From NCBI GenBank assembly GCA_900073065.1, contig FJOG01000011.1, positions 1,070,882 to 1,134,881 on the forward strand: a stretch of DNA of 64,000 bases, read 5' to 3'. Made by a program: the position numbers and the translations under genes. Source of the stretch: Phialocephala subalpina (taxonomy: Eukaryota; Ascomycota; Leotiomycetes; Helotiales; Mollisiaceae). Shown here piece after piece: positions 54,459-64,000 of the stretch. The first letter of the stretch is position 1. The number at the start of each line of letters is the position of its first letter. Below the pieces are notes generated by a model that saw only the letters and a list, made by a program, of their open reading frames with translations, was not told the DNA's origin and searched no databases.

Positions 54459-55498
54459 CTATTTGTCTTTAAATATAGGCTGTCTCTTCCCTACGAAAGC
54501 CATCATACCTTCAGTACGATCCTCGAGTGAGAAGGAGCTGTAGTACAAACTTCGCTCGTATTTCAAACCTGCGTCCATATGTGTTTCTTCCGCTGCTTTC
54601 AGTCAGTGGTTTCTCTGGATGAGCTGCGGATTAGAGGATGTGGCCGCGAACTTACAATTCAATATTGCCTGTTTTGCCAATTGTACTACTGGAACAGACT
54701 TCGAGGCAATCTTATGCGCAGCATCAATTGTCGAAGTATATAACTTATCCAAAGGAAACGCCCTGGCGACCAGCCCCAGCCGCTCAAGTTCTTTCCCTGA
54801 CATAGTGGAAGAAGTGAGGATCATATCCATCGCCTTCTGCTTGCCTACGATTCTCGCCAAGCGCTGAGTACCTCCGGCTCCTGGAATCGTCCCAACGGAC
54901 AATTCTGGGAGTCCGAACTTGGCGTCGTCAGCTGCGTAGAGGATGTCGCACATCATGGCAAGTTCGAAGCCGCCTCCGAGGGCAAAACCTGCTACGGATG
55001 CTATTATGGGCTTACGCATTTTGGTTATGGCGTCGGAAAGGTCTTTTAGATATTGGATTCTATGCGCCTCGACTGTTGAGAGGTGTTGCAGTTCACTTAG
55101 ATCGGCTCCCGCTATTGGAAATTTTGTCAGCAACAACGACAGCATAGACCTTGATCGAGTACAAAAGAGTAGGGAAGTGGGGACGAAATATCAGAAGCTA
55201 TTAGCATTTCGAAGTTTGATCGCAAACAACCTTTTCGGAGAGTTCTCGTACACTTGAGATGAGAACTCTGGAGTATGATAGAGTACCTACCAGAAAATGG
55301 CCCACTTGATCTGCTTCCAGTCAACACCACTACCCTGACCTTATCATCTCGCTCTACCATCGCGATAGCACGGACGAGACAGTCAATTGTCTGCTGGGAA
55401 AGAGCATTTCTCTTCTCTGGTCGGTTGATCTTCACGACGGCCACTCCTTTCTCATCTACCGTGACTTGGATCAGGGAGGTGTCGGTTGAGAACTCCAT
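54459..55498 (-). CDS. Enoyl-CoA hydratase/isomerase family protein
   Basis: A 266-aa crotonase-fold protein in three exons (55498-55291, 55111-54656, 54595-54459) with introns of 179 and 60 nt. The first join creates the classic GPFSAGADLSEL oxyanion-hole loop. The second oxyanion segment is GFALGGGFELAMMCD. The hydratase acid-base region is FGLPELSVGTIPGAGGTQRLARIVG, with the expected Glu in PELSVG. The last exon has LEDRTEGMMAFVGKRQPIF, the usual C-terminal 'F.eKR.P.F' signature. This fits short-chain enoyl-CoA hydratase of mitochondrial or peroxisomal beta-oxidation. An in-frame upstream extension to ATG 55663 (about 55 residues, Ser/Gln/His-rich) could be a targeting sequence. I chose 55498 as the conservative start. 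It converges on the AP-2 alpha gene with 192 nt between stops. Confidence 0.9.
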
Positions 55499-57950
55499 TG
55501 AATTTCGAGCAATTTGATTGGTCTGATGATAGGATGGGTCAGAGTAGTTGGTCTGATACTGGTTGGTCTGTTGAGGTGCTAGGCCAGATGGCTTGAAATG
55601 GCGAGAGAATATGTTGGACTGTTTGTGCTGATGAGGCAACGTGCCTGATTTTGGGGACCACATTGGTATCGGAAACTATATTGGACGATAATTGTCGGAA
55701 GTTGATGAGGTCTTTTCTCAAAGCAATTCGGGGAAGGTGCAACGACGAGAACCGGTACCCTAATGCGGAACACACCCCGAGCTTAATTAACCACGACCCT
55801 TTTTCGACAAGGGCAAGATCTACCTGCACCTCATCGATTCAAGGAGATCCTGGCATGACACCACTTTAAGGTTCGGAAGCGCGGCAAGCACCCGTTTCAT
55901 CCCATCCTCCGGGCCAAGTCACATAGAAACCTCAAGGTTGCGCTCGGCACCTCTGCCGGACGATGAATTCTTGAAACCTGCAGGTGCCAGTCCGTGGCTC
56001 CCAAGAGCTTGAAACATTTGGTAGCGTTCCATCAGTGGACAAATGGGCTGAGCTTGGCGACGAGATCCACCATGTTGTCGCGTCGACTTGACTGTTCATC
56101 AATTTCTCGCATCGCGTTGCTCCACCTCAGTCATTTGCCAACCTTATTTTGTTGACACATTTCTCCACATTTTGGATATACTGAATCGGAGATATCCCAA
56201 AGATAGGCGATGCGAGATTGAAGTTTTGAAATCGAATCGTGGGTAAAGTTTACTGATCCCCGTATCCTTACCTGTTCGTTCCATCACAACGTACTCATGA
56301 CGACGAATCTGTTTTTGTGATCCTTTAATTTGTTGCTAAATCAAAGCTTCCTATGACGAGGCTTAGATCATAGGCTTCGCTCGAACGAAGTCTAGTCACC
56401 CCTTAGTCCTCGTCTCGACTCTTGAGCATATGACTGCGTCTACGGTAGCTCGTCGGATATGTCCCCAGGGATAGCCACGTTCAGCACAAGCAACCATCGT
56501 CTCATTCTTTTCGGCTTCGATACGTCTGATTGCAGAGTGTGATCAGCTGCACACAGTACCTGCCTTCTTCGTCACTTTACCTGCCTTGTTCGTCGCTTCA
56601 AAGGACAGATCGTTGGTTTTCTAGCCTCGGCCGTCAAAGTGCCGCTGCGGTCTTCAAAGACTCATGCAAGAGATTACCATCGAGTTCCTCAAAAAGATTC
56701 GGAGAGTAGGCTGCCGTTAGCATTTCAAAGCTCAAATTTCGCTCATGCTTCCATGTGTACCGTATATTCAAGATTGAGGTGGCTCGAGGCAGGGGTCAAT
56801 CCACAAGCGAAACTCTTGGCGCAAATATCGAATAAACATGGGGCTCTGTTCTGCCAAAATGTACCCATGCTGTTATCAATTGGCCGGAAAAACCACCTCC
56901 TCGAATGAATTGTTGTTTCTTCAACCCATCAGAAGCATTAGTTTTCCGTCAAGTAAATCTGTCTTCATACCTATGGTGGAAGATTCGAAAAGCTCGGCGT
57001 ATGACAAACATTAAGAATCTCCGTCCTGCATGATCGGCTTCAACTTCCAACGTTAAACTTATCTCATTACAAGCTTTTCATGTATCAAAACGCAATACCA
57101 CCTCCCAGAGTGAGGGCAATTGGCTGGTCAAGAACTCACATTTCCCCGCCACGATAAGAGTCCAACTTATCTGCCGATGCATAACGCTCTTGCGGTGAGC
57201 GTAAAGAGGGTGGACACATCGGAGCGAACCCGTATCTGTAGATCATATGTCACTCTGCTGTTGCTAGAGAGCTTCTCTCATACAAAAATGTGTAGGCAAG
57301 GTCTGCGCGTGCGTTCACTATAGCACGCCCCTCTCCAAGCTATATGTACAACATTCAAGGGTTCGCTCCGATGTGTCCATCCTCTTTACTTGTATAGTAG
57401 TATGTCATCCCGTCTAGTATCTTGCCTGCACCTTGAAGCATCACCACCACCATGTCGCTGCTTGAAATGGCATCAAATCACATTTTCAGTCCAAGACCGG
57501 AAACTGGAAACAAAATCGTCAAGTCATGCATGTGTCAGTTCTTGCCAAACTGAATACTTCTGCAGGACGTACCAAGCTTCTCCGCTAATCAAGAAGGCGG
57601 ATCCGGCTCCCACTGCCAGTTCCCTTTAGACGAAATGAGGAAGTTCGTGGAACAAGTGGACCTACACCTGACTACATCGGAATAGCTCCAAACGGGCTCC
57701 ATATGTCTTGCAAGTTTGGTATCTCGAAATGGTGCAAGGAAGTATTCTCCATACTTTTCCCGGAGCTCGGACGGTGAGTGGATCCGGTGGAGGATGGAGG
57801 TTGGTCTGTTGACAGTCTTTGTCTTTTATTCAGAGCTTTCCCACCCCGAGATGTTTGTTTTGAGTACACTGGTTTTGGCCGACACCTCGTCTCTCCTCCC
57901 TCACCCCGACTTTTCCTTACATTTGAGGCTGGTCTTCTCCACATATCATC
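55499..57950. other. Long intergenic region with an inverted repeat
   Basis: About 2.45 kb without a supported gene. ORFs at 56639-56908, 57120-57323 and 57390-57629 lack recognisable content. An inverted repeat lies at 57201-57389. The right end carries the promoter of the NRPS-like gene. Confidence 0.4.
57201..57389. repeat. Inverted repeat, 31-nt arms
   Basis: The left arm 57201-57231 (GTAAAGAGGGTGGACACATC...) is the reverse complement of the right arm 57359-57389 except for one base. The 127-nt centre is not repetitive. The layout resembles a MITE or the end of a folded-back element. I do not see a clear target-site duplication. Confidence 0.85.
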
Positions 57951-60900
57951 ATGGCAATGTTTCAAGGCCTTGATGGTCTTCAATTTTCTGATCAGGTCCT
58001 TTTTAATCAATTCGGCAGGGGCCAAGATGTTCCTACACCATTCAAGACAGTCCATGAAGCTTTCGAAGCCATTGTCGACCAGCATCCCAATGTCATCGCG
58101 GTCGAGCAAGATGGGCGGAATCTCACCTACCATGAATTGGAGATGGCTGCCAATGGTCTCGCAAATCGCCTCGTGTTAATGGGCCTAGAGCCACGACAGC
58201 GGGTCTGCCTCGTGGTTCAACGCTCTCTGCCAATGACGATCGCTATGCTGGCGATTCTGAAATCTGGTTGCCAGTATGTTCCGCTGGATGGGCAAGTGAC
58301 TGCTGAGTCTGCGCTGCAACATATTATGAAGGACACAAAGGCACCTTTCATACTGTGTCTCGAAAAGTTCCATGAAAAAGTCCAGAAATTAGCGCCACAT
58401 GGAACATCGATTGTTGTCCTGGATTCATCGTTGGAGGAGCCGTCATCTTTCACTAGACCAATGGTTCAAGTATCGAAACGGGATGGAGCATATGCGATCT
58501 ATACGTCAGGTAAGACTATGTTTCCAGGTCCCCGGAACTCGGGATCGATCTTCTCTAATGGATCTCAGGGAGCACCGGCCCTCCAAAAGGCGTCGATGTT
58601 GCACATTCTAACGTCGTCAATCTTCTCTGCAACTACTCCGGGAACCTAAATATTAGGCGGGGAACGCAGGTGGCACAACTACTTTCTATTTCGTTTGATA
58701 TGGGTTTGTGATCACAGATGACAAGAACGTGTTGCGATGCCCTGCTGATCTTTTGGCAGGACAATGGGAGATTTTTGGGACGCTAATGAACGGAGGGACT
58801 CTGCTGATCAGAACAAGTGATTGGAAGTACGTTCTGAGAAGAGTGAGCATCCCTTCAAGATTTTCTGTCTCCTATTGATAAGAGAAACAGGCACACACCG
58901 TCATTTCAACACCATCAATCTTGGCAACATTTCCCAGGCAAGATTACCCAAACATCAAAGTGGTAGCATTGGCTGGAGAGCCATGTCCAAAAGCGTACGT
59001 GTAATTCACTTAATATGAAAGGACAAGGTCTGATCTACGAATCCAGACTGGCCGATGATTGGGCTCAGCAAGTAACATTCTACAACTGTTGCGGCCCGAC
59101 CGAAGTCACCATCGTCAACACCATGCACAAACACAAGACCGGGAAAGAGCTTTCCATCGGCAAACCCGTACCAAATACTAATGTCTACATCCTCAACAAA
59201 GACGAAAATCCTGTACCCATTGGCCAGACTGGATTGATGTGGGTAGGAGGAGCGGCAGTGTCGAGGGGCTACTTGAATCTCCCAGAGTTGACATCTACGA
59301 GATACAAGTACGATAAGTTTACGAATGATGGGTGAGTTCTGAGGTTTCTGAAGTAAAAGAGACCGCAACTCACGTCCATGTCAGCTCGATAATGTTCAAT
59401 ACTGGCGATCTTTGTCGCTGGCGGCCAGACGGGTCGATCACTCATGAAGGACGGGCAGATGATCAAGTAAAAATAAAGGTGTGAGGAGTGAAGATCGAGA
59501 TGGCCAAATCGCTAATTTTGAATAGGGGTTTAGAGTCGAACTTGATAGTGTTTCCGCATCGATGGAGGTAAAAGTCTCTCTTCTTATTCTTTGAAACGCT
59601 CATTGACGGCGATCAGGCAACTCCTGGTGTCAGTAAAGCATGCGCGATATTCAGCGAGCAAGTCCTCTGGGGCTTCTACTCTACCTCTTCCCATGTCAGC
59701 GAGGAAGAGGTGAAAGCAGTGGTGGAAAATCGACAACCATACTACGCAGTTCCATCGAAGTTTGTGTTCCGAGAAAATCTGCCAATGACCTCGAATGGCA
59801 AAATTGACAAGCGCGCCCTCCTGGCTTCTGTCGGTGTCACATCTGCTGCAGCTCCATCTTCGACTCCCGTCACTACTACCATAGCTCTGACCACCCTTCC
59901 AAACTTCTCGAAACCTGCACCCGCTATTCTACCTTCCGAGAAACAGCACATGCAAGTCATCATTTCGTCGCCCTCCAGAGTCGGAACGGCCTCTTCCACA
60001 GACAGCGAATTCCCAGAAAAGTTCGCAATTCCACCAAAGAAAGGACGACACGGCCTTCGTGCGATACGGCATCGAATCTTCTCGCTCTATCGTCGCCTAT
60101 TCTCGATTGTCTTTGTGGGAAACATCGTTGCCGTGCTATGCATGATCAGATTTGGAAAGACTGGTCACGCATTGAACAACGTCTCTACAGCTGTAGCTGC
60201 CAATCTGTGCATGGCAGTCCTGATGCGACAGGAACATGTCATCAACCTCTTGTTCACGATTGCCTGCTCCGTCCCGACTTCAGCACCAATGTGGCTAAGA
60301 AGGAATTGTGCCAAGGTGTACCATATTGGAGGGTTGCACTCTGGTTGTGCGATAGCTTCTGTGATATGGCTGATCATCTTTACGGTGGGAACAACGATCG
60401 CAAACACAGATTCCGCAGTATTGGTTGTGTCATACTTGATCATAGCCCTGATGCTTGCCATGGTTGGTTTCGCTCACCCGACAATGAGACAGAAGTATCA
60501 CGATCGTTTCGAGCTGGTGCATAGATTTGCAGGCTGGACAGCACTTGCTCTCTTCTGGGCCCAAACTTTGGTCATTGCCGATGCTTCCCGTGGCGCTCAA
60601 TCTCTTGGACAAGCCCTGATCTCAAGTCCAGGTTTCTGGCTGCTTTCAATCGCAACAAGCAGTGTCATTCTTCCATGGCTGAGCCTGCGAAAAGTCACTG
60701 TCCGAGCAGATGTTCTATCTCGACATGCTGTTAGGCTATACTTCACGTACGCAAACCCAACAGTCGGAACCGCCATTCGACTCTCAGAAAGACCTCTGCT
60801 CGAATGGCATGCTTTCGCTACTATCGCAAAACCCAACGACAAGGAATTCTCAGTCCTTGTCTCTAACGCAGGGGACTGGACAAAACGACAAATCAACACT

Positions 60901-61308
60901 GCTCCCACTAAAATCTGGGTCCGCGGCGTCCCAGCCTGTGGCGTTCTCCGCATTGCACCTCTCTTCCGCTCCATCGTCTTGGTTGCAACTGGATCTGGAA
61001 TCGGCCCTTGCTTGCCTGTCATCTACGCCAAGAAAGTGCCAGCTCGAATATTCTGGTCAACACCTCATCCCGAACAGAATTTTGGGCACGAGGTCATCGA
61101 GGCGGTGAAAGACGCGGATCCGGATGCTGTTATCCATAATACGAAGACGATGGGGAGACCGGATATGGTTGCTATCACCTATAGATTATTGAGGGAGAGT
61201 GGTGCAGAAGCTGTTGCGATTATTAGTAATAAGAAGTTGACGCAGATGGTTGTTTATGCGATGGAGGCGAGGGGGATTCCGGCTTTTGGGGCGATTTTCG
61301 ATTCTTAG
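57951..61308 (+). CDS. NRPS-like adenylation domain fused to membrane oxidoreductase
   Basis: A 997-aa protein in eight exons: 57951-58509, 58569-58703, 58760-58842, 58891-58994, 59047-59331, 59385-59478, 59526-59567 and 59617-61308. Introns are 47-59 nt and all phases fit. Residues ~25-500 form an AMP-binding adenylation domain with its core motifs: LKSGCQYVPLD (A2), TSGSTGPPKGV (A3, restored by the first splice), NCCGPTE (A5), FNTGDLCRW (A7), GRADDQVKIKGFRVEL (A8, restored by a splice) and NGKIDKR with the catalytic Lys (A10). No carrier-protein (DSL) motif follows. Instead there is a Ser/Thr/Pro linker, then about six transmembrane helices from residue ~580, then a ferredoxin-reductase-like part with EWHAF (flavin-site-like) and VATGSGIGPCLPVIYAK (NAD(P) loop). 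Similar proteins occur in other ascomycetes and are annotated as NRPS-like. The substrate and reaction are unknown. Confidence 0.88.
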
Positions 61309-61885
61309 GGGAGGGGTTCTATTCTTTGGTGATTGGTGTCAGGGAGGATTAATATCTTTGCTAGATCATATGTTTATTTTCAATTTATTGTTTCATTCTT
61401 GATGGATGTTGATGCCTAGAAAGTTTTGTTAGTTTTGTCAAGAGGCGTTCTGAGAGATTATACCCATGTTTTGCTATGCAAGTGTATGGTTAAGAGATAC
61501 TAATTCCTTTCTTGACCACTATTTCGCTGCTGTATTGACCTTGAATTAGAGAACTACGAGAGCATGTGGAGCTTTTTGTTCAGTTAGACACACTTTGCCA
61601 TCCCTCAACATCAATCAGGAGTCAGGAAAGGACAAAGCCCGTCAATATGACTATGATTTCCCGGCTCAACCTCAACCTCCATCTCGGTATCTTGAGAGGG
61701 TTGCCATTCATAAAGTTCAGATACCTAGGACCAACGTCTAGTCAATGCTATTGCTGTAGACCTCCGACAATGTTGAAGTGAGTAAACCTCCGACGATATG
61801 CTTCAACATTCCATTGCCAATGCCAACAGAACTCCATCTTAGCCTTCCCAACATACTAATGAGCCAGTTCAAGCAAAATATAACA
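61309..61885. other. Intergenic between convergent genes
   Basis: 3' flanks of the NRPS-like gene and the GPI-type protein. Nothing recognised. Confidence 0.4.
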
Positions 61886-63058
61886 TCATAAACTAAGCAT
61901 CAAAGCCGCCGTCCCAGCAGCTAATACCAGACACACCCTCCAGACCCCTGATATCGAAGCAGCACCACTTATCCCCGCCGGACTCGACGTTCTAGTCGCC
62001 GCCCCAGTCTCCACAGCCCCTGCCCCTCCCCCCGTCCCCGCTGCGCTCGTCCCCGTAACCCCCGCCGCAGACACCGTCCTCGCCACCCCGTCTGCCGTCC
62101 ACGTAAACACCCGTCCACTCACCGGGGTCTTAATTTCTCCTTCTCCCTTGGTATCAAAAAGACTCAAAGTTCCATTTGTGGGAAACTCCTCTGGGCTATA
62201 AAAATGGGTCGTGTTGTCGGCGGGAGAAGAGAAGCCTAGCTCGGTCGTGCAGTTATAAGCTTTTAAATAGGGGTCGCAGAATTCCCAGTCGGTGTCTGTG
62301 AAGAGGGAGGCGAAGTAGGTGTCGGCGCCGAGGAGGGAGGGGAGGGTTGAGGGGCATATGTCGTATATTCTGCTCTCTATCAGCCATTCCGTTCTATTTC
62401 AACTCCATAAATAGTAAAGGGGGAACAAGCGAGGCGAGAAAGAGAAAGGTAGAGGCAAGGGTTGACGTACGCTGACAAAATCCCACTCTGGTAACAACAA
62501 GTACACGCCTCCCCATAATTCAAAACATCATCCGTACTCAACAACTCATCCAAATTCGTGTGATTATTTGTACAAGCTTCCAAATGATTCACATCATTCA
62601 AAATACTCAACTGCACCTTTCCAATCGGACATGAACAGCCATTTGGAGCGTTGTCTGGTGGTGGCCAATATGGAATGTTCTCAAGGTCTGGGTTGAGGCA
62701 GAAGTTGAGGTAGTCGGAGATAGTGAGTTGGTATTCGCAGTTGTAGACCTAGGAGTCATGTGAGTGAGTTGATGATAAGGGAAAAGAGGGGAGGAAGGGA
62801 GGGTACCTGGTTCCAGCAAGAGGATGCAGCGCAGTCTATGTAGGAAGTCGAGCGAGCGCATTCGCATGCGTTGATGCAGTCTATGTTTTTGTCTTTGCAG
62901 TCTCTGTTCACACAATCCGAGTACGAGGAATCGGCGTCTTTATAACATGTCGAAAATCCCGTGGGGTCAACACAGTCCGTTGAGTTGTAGTACCCCACAT
63001 CCGCAGCCCTCACACCCACCGCAATGGCGAGTCCATATAGTGAAGCTTTCTTAGCCAT
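61886..63058 (-). CDS. Cysteine-rich secreted protein, probably GPI-anchored
   Basis: A 337-aa protein in three exons (63058-62807, 62748-62471, 62369-61886) with introns of 58 and 101 nt. A short signal peptide (MAKKASLYGLAIAVGVRA) precedes a cysteine-dense region with repeated short spacings (DCVDPTGFSTC, DCVNRDCKDKNIDCINACEC, SCWNQ|VYNC, GCSCPIG, EACTCCYQSG). About 20 cysteines lie before residue 235. A Thr/Ala/Gly/Ser-rich stalk follows, then a hydrophobic C-terminus (WRVCLVLAAGTAALMLSL), the pattern of a GPI-attachment signal. The layout fits a fungal cell-wall or surface protein. The cysteine spacing is not a standard CFEM domain, and I recognise no named family. Confidence 0.82.
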
Positions 63059-64000
63059 ACTGATTATGAAGTGTGGTCAACGTCGATCCATAAGCGAGAG
63101 TGTCGTTGACGATGTACGTCTGAAGTGATGAGACGACGTGACGTCGGGGCTTCTTAAGCTTAAGTATGATCAGCGCCAATGCTCAACCCCACTTCCGCAT
63201 TCTGAACATTGCTTGGCAATGTCAAATGCTAAAGTGGATGAGCCTTGGGATGCCAAGAGAAAAACACCTCTTTTTGAGAGCCCGATCTTCAAGAACAGGG
63301 TAAAGACGTAGAGGTTCTGCCCGGCGGCTTGTATCCCGCCTCAGCCCGCGTGCTAGAGGAGGCTCTATGATGATCTATCAGCTTTTCAGGAACGCGGGAC
63401 ATGGATTAGGCAGAATGTGCCAAGGTATGAACCATATGATGAGCTTGGCGAGTTAAGGCTCTTCAGTCACTTCATCCGTCACTTCAAGGCGAACGACTCT
63501 TGGCTTGTTCTCAAGTCCTTAAATGATCAATGGTGTATACACTAATGGCTTAACCTACTCATGAGAGGCTGCTGTCAGGTAAAGCCTTACTCGGACATTC
63601 CTTGGCTGTGGAGCTTGAGGTTGACTGTGAGGCAAAAAGGAAAGTGCAGAGCCTCACTTGATCCCCTCGACGTTAGTTCGTATGAATGATATCCCCACAC
63701 AACCTGTTTCTGAGGCTCAAAAAGAAATATATAGGATGAAAGATGGAGATGTTTTCTCCGGACTTCCGAGTGGCCAAGATTGCCAAGTACATTCCACAGG
63801 CGCGAAGTCTTGACGCCAAGCGCCATGCCGTGAACAAGAAAGACAAGATTTCAAGTTCTGCAGGAGTGGGAAGATATCGTTATAAGGTCAAGATAGAGTT
63901 ATTGGCGTCTTGCAAAAGTTTGACTTGAAGTTTGACCATCTTCGTAGTCCGATTTGAATGGTGTCTCTCCTGACGCATATATCAGCATATTCTGGGGCTT
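63059..64000. other. Right window edge, no gene supported
   Basis: This contains the promoter of the cysteine-rich protein gene (TATA-like or CT-rich elements are not distinct). ORFs at 63587-63826 and 63743-63928 overlap on opposite strands and have no recognisable content. Confidence 0.4.

Overview
The window looks like nuclear DNA of a filamentous ascomycete. Most genes carry short introns (about 46-100 nt) with GT...CTAAC/CTGAC...AG signals. The gene families are typical of such fungi: Zn2Cys6 regulators, CFEM proteins, a Clr5-ankyrin protein, Yos9, a type IIC P-type ATPase and an NRPS-like enzyme. The mix suggests Leotiomycetes, but that is an impression and not a test. Genes sit on both strands with no operon logic, and I assembled exon joins by hand from splice signals and frame.

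Layout. 0.3-5.7 kb: a Zn2Cys6 regulator and a zinc-finger protein whose 3' end lies in a perfect 250-bp tandem duplication. 7.3-10.0 kb: a weak ORF and a decayed Zn2Cys6 regulator. 11.0-17.6 kb: a CFEM protein, the ER lectin Yos9, a small secreted protein and a GNAT acetyltransferase. 18.5-20.3 kb: a pirin gene whose 750-nt intron holds, on the opposite strand, an interrupted tRNA-Gly. 22.3-26.2 kb: a Clr5-ankyrin protein and an unknown ORF. 26.6-28 kb: a broken zinc-finger gene next to an AT-rich island. 28.5-36.3 kb: a zinc-type dehydrogenase relative, a secreted-protein gene split by Copia retrotransposon pieces, a single-pass membrane protein and an FAD monooxygenase. 37-45.7 kb: a conserved unknown, a membrane-anchored expansin-like protein and a Na+/K+-type P-ATPase. 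47.3-55.5 kb: an ORF with an in-frame TAG, a complex I assembly methyltransferase, the AP-2 alpha adaptin and an enoyl-CoA hydratase. 58-63 kb: an adenylation-domain/membrane-oxidoreductase fusion and a cysteine-rich GPI-type protein.

The most striking object is the tRNA-Gly(GCC) at 18902-19098. Removing three intervening sequences gives a complete 71-nt cloverleaf with a perfect acceptor stem. One interruption sits at the normal tRNA intron site (37/38). The other two (49 and 53 nt) are at non-canonical sites and have the marks of spliceosomal introns (GT...CTAAC or TACTAAC...AG). One of them cuts the Pol III B box in two. Spliceosomal introns are known in some U6 snRNA and rRNA genes, but I know of no described nuclear tRNA of this design. 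The second notable object is the Copia patchwork insertion, flanked by a 5-bp repeat, whose removal restores the secreted-protein reading frame exactly.
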